Positions 26,591-34,816 of a DNA stretch of 64,000 nt are shown piece by piece. The position numbers and the translations under genes are program-made. Position 1 is the first letter of the stretch, and each line of letters starts with the position of its first letter. The DNA is from Methylotenera_A sp040387035 (GTDB lineage Bacteria; Pseudomonadota; Gammaproteobacteria; Burkholderiales; Methylophilaceae): the NCBI GenBank assembly GCA_040387035.1, contig JAZKEN010000001.1, positions 1-64,000 on the forward strand, read 5' to 3'. The notes below the pieces were generated by a model. That model saw nothing but the letters and a program-made list of their open reading frames with translations, had not been told where the DNA came from and searched no databases.

Positions 26591-27497
26591 TTTTATGGTC
26601 CAGTGTCATGCTTAAAATTTTCACTACCAGTTCATCAAAAGAAATACCTGCTGCTTTCGCCGCCATTGGTACTAGGCTATGGTCTGTCATGCCTGGGCTG
26701 GTATTGACCTCCAGGAAATAATGCGTGCCTGCTTCGTCCATTAGAAAATCTACCCTGCCCCAACCGCTGCAACCTATTGCGCGGAATGCCTGCAAGGCTT
26801 CTTGCTGTATCAAGGCTTCTTTTTCGGCACTCAGTCCGCTGGGGCAGCGATATTCCGTGTCGTCGCGCAAATATTTGGCTTCAAAATCATAAAACTCATT
26901 CTTCGGCACGATTCTAATAATCGGCAAAGCTTCATCACCCAAAATACCCACGGTATACTCACCGCCACCCACATACTGCTCTGCAATCACCAGCGGATCT
27001 GCCTGTGCCGCCAATTCATAGGCTGCTTTTAATCCGCCCGCAGTCTTCACTTTGCTGATACCAATGCTAGAACCTTCATTGGCTGGTTTTACAAACAGTG
27101 GCAAACCCAGCTTCTGCTCAATGGCTGCAAAATCACTGGTTTCTGTGACCAGCTCAAAGTCTGGCGTCGCCACACCCACCGCGCGCCACATTAATTTGGT
27201 GCGCCATTTATCCATGCCCAGGCTTGAGGACATCACGCCGCTACCGGTAAACGGTATATCCATTAATTCCAGGGCACCCTGGATGGTGCCGTCTTCACCA
27301 TAGCGACCGTGCAGCGAAATAAAGGCACGGCCAAATTTGCTTAATTCGCTCAACGCTTCTGTTGCCGGGTCAAACGCGACCGCATCCACACCTTGACGCT
27401 TTAATGCCGCCAGCACAGCCGAGCCGCTTTTAAGCGATACTTCACGCTCGCCAGATTTGCCGCCAAATAGAACGGCTACTTTTCCAAATTTACTCAT
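26580..27497 (-). CDS. ddl: D-alanine-D-alanine ligase
   Basis: A 305-aa ATP-grasp ligase making D-Ala-D-Ala for the peptidoglycan pentapeptide. Marks are VAVLFGGKSGEREVSLKSG at the N-terminus, LHGRYGEDGTIQG near 60-72, the ATP-grasp lysine PLFVKPANEGSSIGISK and EVNTSPGMTDHS near the C-terminus. I chose the ATG at 27497, which overlaps the murB stop by 8 bp; a GTG at 27512 would add five residues inside murB. It resembles DdlB, the version encoded inside dcw clusters. Confidence 0.95.
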   Translation of the reverse strand: MSKFGKVAVLFGGKSGEREVSLKSGSAVLAALKRQGVDAVAFDPATEALSELSKFGRAFISLHGRYGEDGTIQGALELMDIPFTGSGVMSSSLGMDKWRTKLMWRAVGVATPDFELVTETSDFAAIEQKLGLPLFVKPANEGSSIGISKVKTAGGLKAAYELAAQADPLVIAEQYVGGGEYTVGILGDEALPIIRIVPKNEFYDFEAKYLRDDTEYRCPSGLSAEKEALIQQEALQAFRAIGCSGWGRVDFLMDEAGTHYFLEVNTSPGMTDHSLVPMAAKAAGISFDELVVKILSMTLDHKNVG

Positions 27498-28389
27498 TGC
27501 TGTACTCACCAATTACCCTTACCTCTTGTTGTAGCGTCACACCCTGCTTTTCCAACACGGTGTCCTTCATATGCCTGATCAATAACTCAATATCCAGCGC
27601 CGTACATCCACCCACATTGACAATAAAGTTGGCATGCTTGGGTGATACTTGCGCACCGCCGATTTGGTAACCCTTAAGGCCACTGGCTTCAATCAATCTT
27701 GCCGCGAAGTCACCTTGCGGGTTTCTGAATGTAGAGCCTGCACTGGGCAAATTCAGCGGCTGGCTAGCCAAGCGGGTTGCCAATAAATTCTTTATCTTCC
27801 TTAGGGATTCATTAGCCTCCCCTGGCTCTAGCTGGAACCATGCGCCCAAAAACCATTCATCCGGCACTGGCATCTCAATATGGCGATAGCTGGCAATAAA
27901 CTCTGTGGCATTACGCACATGAGTCAAGCCATGGCGATCAATGGTCAATGCTTGATGCACGATATTCCACGTTTCACTACCGTAACAACCTGCATTCATA
28001 GCCAAAGCACCGCCTACCGTGCCAGGAATGCCCGCCATAAATTCGGCACCTTCTTTGCTGTTGTTTGCACTGAATCGCGCCAGCTTTCCGCAAGTCACAC
28101 CCGCCTCGGCGTAGATATATTGCCCATCTACCCTCAAATCATTTAGCGCTTGATGCATCACAACCACCGTGCCACGCACGCCGCCATCACGCACCAGTAA
28201 ATTACTGCCCAAGCCGATAAAAACGATCGGTTCTGCCTGGTCTAGCGTTTGCAAAAATATTTGCAACTCGCTTAAGCTTTCCGCAATAAACACGCGGTCT
28301 GCCCGCCCACCGACACGCCAGCTGGTGTAGCGTGCCAACGGCTCGTTTTTAAGCAACTGTGATTTAGCTTGTAAGTTCTCTTGTGTCAT
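27490..28389 (-). CDS. murB: UDP-N-acetylenolpyruvoylglucosamine reductase
   Basis: A 299-aa FAD enzyme that reduces UDP-GlcNAc-enolpyruvate to UDP-MurNAc using NADPH. TSWRVGGRADRVFIA near residues 22-36 and LGSNLLVRDGGVRG near 62-75 form the FAD site. The catalytic serine region is SAGSTFRNP near 210-218, which places it in type I or II MurB with the shorter chain. It overlaps murC by 4 bp (ATGA) and ddl by 8 bp, so the whole stretch is translationally coupled. Confidence 0.96.
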   Translation of the reverse strand: MTQENLQAKSQLLKNEPLARYTSWRVGGRADRVFIAESLSELQIFLQTLDQAEPIVFIGLGSNLLVRDGGVRGTVVVMHQALNDLRVDGQYIYAEAGVTCGKLARFSANNSKEGAEFMAGIPGTVGGALAMNAGCYGSETWNIVHQALTIDRHGLTHVRNATEFIASYRHIEMPVPDEWFLGAWFQLEPGEANESLRKIKNLLATRLASQPLNLPSAGSTFRNPQGDFAARLIEASGLKGYQIGGAQVSPKHANFIVNVGGCTALDIELLIRHMKDTVLEKQGVTLQQEVRVIGEYSNE

Positions 28390-29798
28390 TTGCTGGCTAA
28401 TTCTTTCGTTTTGGCCGCCACCTGGCCAATAGAACCTGCACCCATCACAATCACCACATCATTTGCCTGCACTATATTTAAAATAGCGGCTGGCAATTCA
28501 TCGGTTGACTCTACAAACTGCGGCTCTACCTTGCCGGCCAAGCGGATGGAACGAATCAAGCTGCGCGTATCGGCGGCAACAATCGGTGTTTCGCCTGCCG
28601 AATAGACTTCTGTCAGCAATACCGCATCCGCAGTGGAAAGTACGCGCACGAAATCCTCAAAACAATCCCTGGTTCTTGTATAACGATGCGGCTGAAATGC
28701 CATCACCAGGCGCCTGTCAGGAAAAGCACCACGCGCCGCAGCAATCACCGCCTGCATCTCAACCGGGTGATGGCCGTAGTCATCAATCAATGTAAACGTA
28801 CCGCCTGCTTTTGCTTCTGTTTGAGGTACGGCTACCTCGCCATAACGCTCAAAACGCCTGCCCACACCTTTGAATTCGGCCAGGGCTTTAATAATCGCTG
28901 CATCGCTCACATTCAATTCACTGGCAATCGCAATCGCCGCCAGGGCATTCAACACATAGTGATTGCCTGGCAAATTAAGTGTCACATCAAACCTAGTGGT
29001 GACGCCATTGATGCGCTCAACCGTAAAATGCATCTGGCCGTTATCGGCACGCACATTGGTGGCGCGGATACGCGCATCCTCACTCATGCCATAGGTCATC
29101 ACCGGCTTGGTCACGCGCGGCAGGATTTCGCGGATATTGGCATCATCGATGCACACCACCGCCATGCCCCAGAATGGCAACTGCTGCAAAAATTCCACAA
29201 ACGCATTTTTTAATTTTTCAAAACTATGCTCATAGGTATCCATGTGGTCCTGGTCGATATTGGTGACCACGGCCATCACAGGTGTCAAATGCAGGAACGA
29301 GGCATCGGATTCGTCCGCCTCTGCCACGATATATTCGCCCGTGCCCAGGCGGGCATTCGCGCTGGCGGCTTCCAGCTTGCCGCCAATCACGAATGTCGGG
29401 TCCATACCCGCTTCATTCAGGATACTGGCGATTAAGCTGGTGGTCGTGGTTTTGCCATGCGTACCCGCTACGGCAATGCCTTGCCTGAAACGCATCAGTT
29501 CCGCCAGCATCAACGCGCGTGGCACCACAGGGATATTCTTGGCGCGCGCTGCAATGACTTCCGGATTCGCTTCGTTTACCGCACTAGAGACCACGACTAC
29601 ATCGGCATTTTTCAGGTTTTCTGTGGCGTGACCCTGATACACGGTTGCGCCAAATCCTGCCAAACGTTTTGTAGTGGCGTTATTCGCCAAATCAGAGCCT
29701 GACACTTGAAAATCCAGGTTGATCAACACTTCAGCGATGCCGCTCATACCTGCGCCGCCGATGCCGATGAAATGTATATTTTTCACCTTATGTTTCAA
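28386..29798 (-). CDS. murC: UDP-N-acetylmuramate-L-alanine ligase
   Basis: A 470-aa Mur ligase that adds L-alanine to UDP-MurNAc. Marks are IHFIGIGGAGMSGIAEVL at 8-25, the P-loop VAGTHGKTTTTS near 112-123, and the ligase domain with DDYGHHPVEM near 336-345. The start is a TTG at 29798 preceded by a strong GGAGG 5 nt upstream; a GTG 12 bp inside is the alternative. The 142-bp gap to murG contains a repeat element, so murC's translation signals lie just beyond that element. Confidence 0.96.
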   Translation of the reverse strand: MKHKVKNIHFIGIGGAGMSGIAEVLINLDFQVSGSDLANNATTKRLAGFGATVYQGHATENLKNADVVVVSSAVNEANPEVIAARAKNIPVVPRALMLAELMRFRQGIAVAGTHGKTTTTSLIASILNEAGMDPTFVIGGKLEAASANARLGTGEYIVAEADESDASFLHLTPVMAVVTNIDQDHMDTYEHSFEKLKNAFVEFLQQLPFWGMAVVCIDDANIREILPRVTKPVMTYGMSEDARIRATNVRADNGQMHFTVERINGVTTRFDVTLNLPGNHYVLNALAAIAIASELNVSDAAIIKALAEFKGVGRRFERYGEVAVPQTEAKAGGTFTLIDDYGHHPVEMQAVIAAARGAFPDRRLVMAFQPHRYTRTRDCFEDFVRVLSTADAVLLTEVYSAGETPIVAADTRSLIRSIRLAGKVEPQFVESTDELPAAILNIVQANDVVIVMGAGSIGQVAAKTKELASK

Positions 29799-29816
29799 AA
29801 AGACCTCCGCAACGCT

Positions 29817-29923
29817 ATTGCGCTCATTAATACTGCGTTAAAAACTGGCTCAAAATCCTCATGTATAACCCATACATTCCGGTTTTTCGCCAATTTTTGT
29901 CTTGTCTTAATATCGCTCATCAC
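29817..29923. repeat. Intergenic palindromic repeat, copy 4 (murG-murC)
   Basis: A perfect hairpin ATGTAT-AACCC-ATACAT (29861-29877) sits in a core that aligns base for base with the complement of copy 1. Shared segments are TAAT-ACTGCGTT, GGCTC-AAAT-CTC before the hairpin and TCCG-TTT after it. Degenerate inverted termini are ATTGCGCTCATTAATAC and CTTAATATCGCTCATCA. It lies inside the dcw transcript. Confidence 0.72.
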
Positions 29924-29940
29924 ACTATTCGTAGGCCTTT

Positions 29941-31032
29941 TCATAGCGCCAACTCCATACAAATTTTCGCCACAGTCGCAGTCGCCTCAGGCTTCGCTAA
30001 TTGCTTCGCTTTAATCGCCATATCCAGGCAAATCTCACGCGTTAAGCTGCGCAACATCTCCGTAGCCTTTTGCACATCGAATTCTGTTTGTTGAATCAGC
30101 TTTGCCGCCCCTGCATCGCTTAAGTACTGTGCGTTGTAGGTTTGATGGTCATCCACCGCATGCGGGAATGGCACCAGGATACTCGCCACGCCAACGCAGG
30201 CCAGCTCAGCTACGGTCAGCGCGCCTGCGCGGCAAATCACCATATCCGCCCAGGCGTACATATCGGCCATATTGTGGATAAAGGCTTTTGCCTCAGCTTG
30301 CACATTGGCGGCCTGATAATTGGCCTGCAAAGCGGCAATATGTTTTTCACCCGCCTGGTGCACAACCTCAAACTGGCCACTGGGCAAGTTGGCTAAAGCT
30401 TTTGGTAGCACATCATTCAATGCCGCTGCACCCAAACTACCGCCCACCACCAATAGATTGAGTTTGCCAGCGCGCTGGTTGTACCTGTGCTGTGGAGAGG
30501 CCAGCTGCGTGATATCTTGCCTGACCGGGTTGCCGACCAACATGGCTTTGTCGTCAAAAGCGGAGGGGAATGCGGCCAAGGTTTTGTCTGCAATTAAACT
30601 CAAGGTTTTATTGGTCAAGCCTGCAATCGAATTTTGTTCATGAATCACCAAGGGCTTGCCTAATAACTTAGCCATCATGCCACCGGGGAAAGCCGCAAAG
30701 CCGCCCATACCCAACACTACATCGGGTTGATGCTGGCGAATAGCGGCAAAACTTTGCTTAAAGGCAATTGCCAGTTTAAATGGCAATAATAGCCAGCCCA
30801 GCAAACCTTTGCCGCGTACACCACGCATGGTGATGGTGGCTTTGCTATAATCTTTGCCTGCTATCAAGCGGTTTTCCATACCACCTTCAGTGCACAACCA
30901 CACCACATTCCAGCCATGCTCTTTTAAATAATCAGCAACAGCCATGGCAGGGTAGACGTGACCGCCCGTGCCACCTGCCATGATCATGATGGTGAATTTG
31001 CCAAACTGGGTAACCGGGCTATTAAGCATCAT
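29941..31032 (-). CDS. murG: UDP-GlcNAc:lipid I N-acetylglucosaminyltransferase
   Basis: A 363-aa GT28 glycosyltransferase that adds GlcNAc to lipid I, giving lipid II at the inner membrane face. The N-terminal IMAGGTGGHVYPAMAVA near 17-33 and the C-domain VCRAGALTVAEL near 268-279 are diagnostic. The start ATG at 31032 has AGAAGGGG 8 nt upstream. That Shine-Dalgarno site lies within a displaced second copy of the ftsW 3' end. The order ftsW-murG-murC is canonical, but here it is interrupted on both sides by repeat-like inserts. Confidence 0.96.
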   Translation of the reverse strand: MMLNSPVTQFGKFTIMIMAGGTGGHVYPAMAVADYLKEHGWNVVWLCTEGGMENRLIAGKDYSKATITMRGVRGKGLLGWLLLPFKLAIAFKQSFAAIRQHQPDVVLGMGGFAAFPGGMMAKLLGKPLVIHEQNSIAGLTNKTLSLIADKTLAAFPSAFDDKAMLVGNPVRQDITQLASPQHRYNQRAGKLNLLVVGGSLGAAALNDVLPKALANLPSGQFEVVHQAGEKHIAALQANYQAANVQAEAKAFIHNMADMYAWADMVICRAGALTVAELACVGVASILVPFPHAVDDHQTYNAQYLSDAGAAKLIQQTEFDVQKATEMLRSLTREICLDMAIKAKQLAKPEATATVAKICMELAL

Positions 31033-31064
31033 GCTGGCAACCCCTTCTGTAATCTTCTGTTTTG
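31029..31064 (-). repeat. Displaced duplicate of the ftsW 3' end
   Basis: Read on the minus strand, these bases encode NRRLQKGLPA and a TGA, exactly the last ten residues of ftsW, whose real end is 122 bp upstream (31151-31185). Seven of 33 bases differ, all synonymous. The TGA overlaps the murG ATG (ATGA), suggesting this was the original ftsW-murG junction. Confidence 0.88.
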
Positions 31065-31150
31065 GCTACGGCATAACTTGCTGCACAAGTTAGCCTGCGC
31101 CGAAACCGCCTCGTTGCTCCGCACAGCTCTCATCAAGAATGTGATTCCGC
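31064..31150. repeat. Insert between ftsW and murG, probable repeat copy 5
   Basis: The insert between the two ftsW ends contains a perfect 6-bp hairpin with a 5-nt loop, AACTTG-CTGCA-CAAGTT (31075-31091). It is followed by CTCGTTG and TCTCATCA segments resembling copy 2. The termini are not clear inverted repeats, so membership in the family is probable rather than certain. Confidence 0.55.
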
Positions 31151-32317
31151 TCATGCTGGCAGCCCCTTCTGAAGCCGGCGGTTTTCAAAATCAATTCTGA
31201 GCAGCACGGCCATCGCGATGCAATTAGCCAGAATGCCGCTACCGCCAAATGACAGCAAAGGCAGGGTTAAGCCTTTAGTTGGCAGCACACCCATATTCAC
31301 GCCGATATTAATAATGGCCTGCGCGCCTATCCATACACCTAAACCTTGTGCCAGCAAGGCCGCAAAATAGCGTTCGTTAGCAACCGCTTCCTTGCCGATA
31401 CCAAATGCGCGAATCACGATCCATACAAACAGGCCAAGCACCGTGAGCACGCCAATAAAGCCCAATTCTTCTGCGATCACTGCCAATAAAAAGTCGGTAT
31501 GTGCCTCTGGCAAATACAACAGTTTTTCGACACTAGCACCTAAACCAACACCCAGCCATTCGCCACGACCAAATGCGATGAGGGCATGCGATAGTTGATA
31601 GCCTTTGCCATACGGGTCAGCCCAGGGGTCCATAAAACCGATTACACGCTGCATACGGTAAGGTGAACTCACGATCAACACATAAATGGCCACAGGCAAC
31701 AGGGCCAGCAAGGCAATAAAGATTTTGACGTTGATGCCGCCCAGCCACAGAATGGAAATGGATACCGCCGCAATCACCGCAAACGCGCCAAAGTCCGGCT
31801 CGCGCAACAGCAAAAACCCTACCAGCACCATCACCGCCGCCATCGGCAAAAAACCACGCACGATGCTATCCATTTGCGGCGCCTTGCGCACCGCATAATC
31901 AGATACATACATGGCCGCAAACAATTTCACCAGCTCCGATGGCTGCAGGTTGATCACAAACAAAGACAGCCAGCGCTGGCTGCCATTGACGTTGCGACCA
32001 ACGCCCGGAATCAACACCAGCACCAGTAAAAACAATCCTAGCAGGAATAGGTAGGGCGCCATTTTTTGCCACCATGCCACGGGAACTTGAAATGAAACCG
32101 CCCCCACTAGCAAGCCGAGCACGATAAAAATGCTCTGGCGAATCAAATAGTAGGTGCTTTGATGACCCACGGCTTTATCTGCTTCAGCAATCGCGATAGA
32201 GGCGGAATACACCATCACCAAGCCCAAGCCTAGCAGGATCAATGTCACCCATAGCAACATCTGATCGTAGCTGGCGGCATTGATACGCTCGCGACTGTGC
32301 ATGACCGGCGCTAACAT
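31151..32317 (-). CDS. ftsW: Lipid II polymerase/divisome protein FtsW
   Basis: A 388-aa SEDS-family membrane protein with about ten helices, the septal glycan polymerase that works with FtsI. Family marks are NGSQRWLSLFVINLQPSELVK near 124-144 and the conserved Glu/Asp-rich loop with AHTDFLLAVIAEELGF near 277-292. The C-terminus closes with LSFGGSGILANC and RIDFENRRLQKGLPA. It overlaps the murD stop by 7 bp. Its final codons exist a second time next to murG, so the present 3' end may have been acquired. Confidence 0.95.
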   Translation of the reverse strand: MLAPVMHSRERINAASYDQMLLWVTLILLGLGLVMVYSASIAIAEADKAVGHQSTYYLIRQSIFIVLGLLVGAVSFQVPVAWWQKMAPYLFLLGLFLLVLVLIPGVGRNVNGSQRWLSLFVINLQPSELVKLFAAMYVSDYAVRKAPQMDSIVRGFLPMAAVMVLVGFLLLREPDFGAFAVIAAVSISILWLGGINVKIFIALLALLPVAIYVLIVSSPYRMQRVIGFMDPWADPYGKGYQLSHALIAFGRGEWLGVGLGASVEKLLYLPEAHTDFLLAVIAEELGFIGVLTVLGLFVWIVIRAFGIGKEAVANERYFAALLAQGLGVWIGAQAIINIGVNMGVLPTKGLTLPLLSFGGSGILANCIAMAVLLRIDFENRRLQKGLPA

Positions 32318-33699
32318 GCGGCCACCTGTTGTGTTGAATAGTCTTGCAATCTTTTTACCGCCTCAACAAATACTTCTGCGCGATGCACATAGTTTTTAAA
32401 CATATCAAAGCTGGCACAAGCCGGTGAAAGCAACACGGCATCGCCTGCCAGTGCTACTTTTTTGGCGATATTCACCGCTTCTGGCAAATCCGCAGCATGG
32501 TAGATTGGCACACCTGCAGGTATTAGCACTGCTTCTATCAAAGCCGCATCACGGCCAATCAGCACAACCGCACGCGCGTTATTTTGAATGGCAGGCAACA
32601 GGGGTGAAAAATCCTGGTCTTTGCCATCACCACCGGCAATCAGCACCACTTTTTGCGGCTTGCCAAGCTTTGTCATACCAGCGATTGCGGCGCATGTGGC
32701 ACCGACATTGGTGCCTTTTGAGTCATCGTAGTAGTCAACATCATCAATGCCAGTCACCCACTGCACCCGGTGTGGTAAGCCTTTAAAATCAATCAACGCC
32801 TTGACGATGGACGCTTTTTCAATGCCAATCGCGTTGCACAGCGCCATCGCTGCAAGTGCGTTCGCCACGTTATGCAAACCCCTAATATGCAATTGGCTGG
32901 CCTTCATTATTTTGCGCTGGCCGCTGGTTAAGTATTGCATGCCATGCGACTCAATCAAGCCAAAATCCTGTGGCCCGATAGCTGCATTTAAACCGAAGGT
33001 AACCCTATGTTTAGCGGGCATTGCCAATGTGGCGGCATCGTCGCGGTTTAATACGGCCACTTTTGTGTGTGCCAGAATGCGCGTTTTGGCGGCAATATAG
33101 GCATGGATATCTGCGTATCGATCCATATGGTCTTCACAAATATTAAGCACAGTAGCGCTATCGCATTTAAGGTGATGGGTGGTTTCTAACTGAAAACTAG
33201 AAAGCTCCAACACGTAAACATCGGGCGCTTCCATCATCAAGGCTTCCAGCACTGGCAGGCCGATATTGCCTGCCACGATGGTTTTCAAGCCTGCTTCTTT
33301 ACAAATCTCCCCCACTAAAGTGGTCACAGTGGTCTTGCCGTTGGAACCTGTAATGGCAATCACTTTGGACTGTTTAGGACGATACTGCGCAAATAATTCC
33401 ACATCACCGATGACGGGTATGCCAGCCTGAATAGCGGCTTGTACAGCTGGCTCACTTAAAGCCACGCCTGGGCTGATGACGATTAAATCGGCCTGCTTGA
33501 ATACGTCCGGGTCAAATGCACCTGTGTGAATATGCACCTGCGGCATGCGTTTCATCACATGATCTGCACTGGGTGGATTAGCGCGCGAATCGGCAACAGA
33601 CAAGATTGCACCTTGACCCTCAAGCCAATGCAAGGCGGATAGGCCTGTATCACCCAGGCCTAGCACCAATACTTTTTTGTCTTTTAATGCAATTTTCAT
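32311..33699 (-). CDS. murD: UDP-N-acetylmuramoylalanine-D-glutamate ligase
   Basis: A 462-aa Mur ligase that adds D-glutamate to UDP-MurNAc-L-Ala. The N-terminal Rossmann part has VLVLGLGDTGLSALHWL, the P-loop is AITGSNGKTTVTTLVGE near 114-130, and the C-terminal substrate domain has DYYDDSKGTNVGAT near 322-335 and LLSPACASFD. The start ATG is 13 bp downstream of the mraY stop. The length is normal, and all catalytic motifs are intact. Confidence 0.96.
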   Translation of the reverse strand: MKIALKDKKVLVLGLGDTGLSALHWLEGQGAILSVADSRANPPSADHVMKRMPQVHIHTGAFDPDVFKQADLIVISPGVALSEPAVQAAIQAGIPVIGDVELFAQYRPKQSKVIAITGSNGKTTVTTLVGEICKEAGLKTIVAGNIGLPVLEALMMEAPDVYVLELSSFQLETTHHLKCDSATVLNICEDHMDRYADIHAYIAAKTRILAHTKVAVLNRDDAATLAMPAKHRVTFGLNAAIGPQDFGLIESHGMQYLTSGQRKIMKASQLHIRGLHNVANALAAMALCNAIGIEKASIVKALIDFKGLPHRVQWVTGIDDVDYYDDSKGTNVGATCAAIAGMTKLGKPQKVVLIAGGDGKDQDFSPLLPAIQNNARAVVLIGRDAALIEAVLIPAGVPIYHAADLPEAVNIAKKVALAGDAVLLSPACASFDMFKNYVHRAEVFVEAVKRLQDYSTQQVAAC

Positions 33700-33712
33700 T
33701 TTGCTATTTGGC

Positions 33713-34816
33713 TTATCTTAATTTCAATGTAGAAAGTCCAACCAATACCAACATCATGGTAATAATCCAGAATCGCACCACTACTTGCGTTTCTTTCCAG
33801 CCTTTTTGTTCGTAATGATGGTGCAGCGGTGCCATCAAAAAGATGCGCTGGCCCACGCCTGTTTTAAATTTGGTGTATTTGAAATACAACACTTGCAACG
33901 CCACCGAAAAGGTCTCCACCACGAATACGCCACCCATAATGAACAACACGATTTCCTGGCGCACAATCACAGCCACTACACCCAGTGCAGCACCCAAGGC
34001 CAGCGCGCCAACATCACCCATAAACACTTCTGCCGGGTAAGCGTTAAACCATAAGAAACCTAAACCGGCACCGGCCATAGCGGCGCAAAATACCATCAAC
34101 TCGCCAGCACCTGCCACATAGGGAATGCCCAGGTATTTGGAGAAATAGAGATGCCCGGCCACATAAGCAAATATCGCCAGCGCACTACCCACCATCACCG
34201 TTGGCATAATCGCCAATCCATCCAGGCCATCCGTTAAGTTAACCGCGTTGCTGCTGCCCACAATCACTAGATAGGTCAGCAAAATAAAACCCACCGCACT
34301 TAAGGGCACCACCAGTGTCTTGAAAAACGGCACAATCAAAGTGGTTTCAGCCGGACTGCTGGATGTTTGATAGAGAAATATCGCCACACCTAGCCCAATC
34401 ACGCTTTGCCAGAAGTACTTGGCTTTAGCGGATAAGCCTTTCGGGTTTTTGTACACCACTTTACGGTAATCATCCACCCAGCCAATCGCCCCGAATCCAA
34501 GCGTTGTCACCAGCACCACCCAGATATATTTATTATGCAAATCACCCCACAAGATGGTGGCTATCCCAATTGCCACCAATATCAGTGCACCGCCCATGGT
34601 AGGCGTGCCTGCTTTCACCAAATGCGTTTGCGGGCCATCGTCGCGCACGGCTTGCCCTACTTTATACTGGGTCAGTTTGCGTATCATGGTTGGCCCAACC
34701 ATAAATGAAATCAGCAGCGCGGTTAATGTCGCCAACACAGCACGAAGCGTAATGTAGTTAAATACATTAAAACCGCGGATATCGTGCGCCAACCAACGGG
34801 CAAGTTCTAATAACAT
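33713..34816 (-). CDS. mraY: Phospho-MurNAc-pentapeptide translocase
   Basis: A 367-aa polytopic membrane enzyme that transfers phospho-MurNAc-pentapeptide to undecaprenyl phosphate, giving lipid I. Marks are TPTMGGALIL near residues 72-81, the magnesium-site GWVDDYRKV near 111-119, NAVNLTDGLDGLA near 189-201 and the C-terminal MAPLHHHYEQKGW. About ten membrane helices are visible. It overlaps murF by 10 bp and precedes murD. The length matches the E. coli enzyme closely. Confidence 0.97.
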   Translation of the reverse strand: MLLELARWLAHDIRGFNVFNYITLRAVLATLTALLISFMVGPTMIRKLTQYKVGQAVRDDGPQTHLVKAGTPTMGGALILVAIGIATILWGDLHNKYIWVVLVTTLGFGAIGWVDDYRKVVYKNPKGLSAKAKYFWQSVIGLGVAIFLYQTSSSPAETTLIVPFFKTLVVPLSAVGFILLTYLVIVGSSNAVNLTDGLDGLAIMPTVMVGSALAIFAYVAGHLYFSKYLGIPYVAGAGELMVFCAAMAGAGLGFLWFNAYPAEVFMGDVGALALGAALGVVAVIVRQEIVLFIMGGVFVVETFSVALQVLYFKYTKFKTGVGQRIFLMAPLHHHYEQKGWKETQVVVRFWIITMMLVLVGLSTLKLR

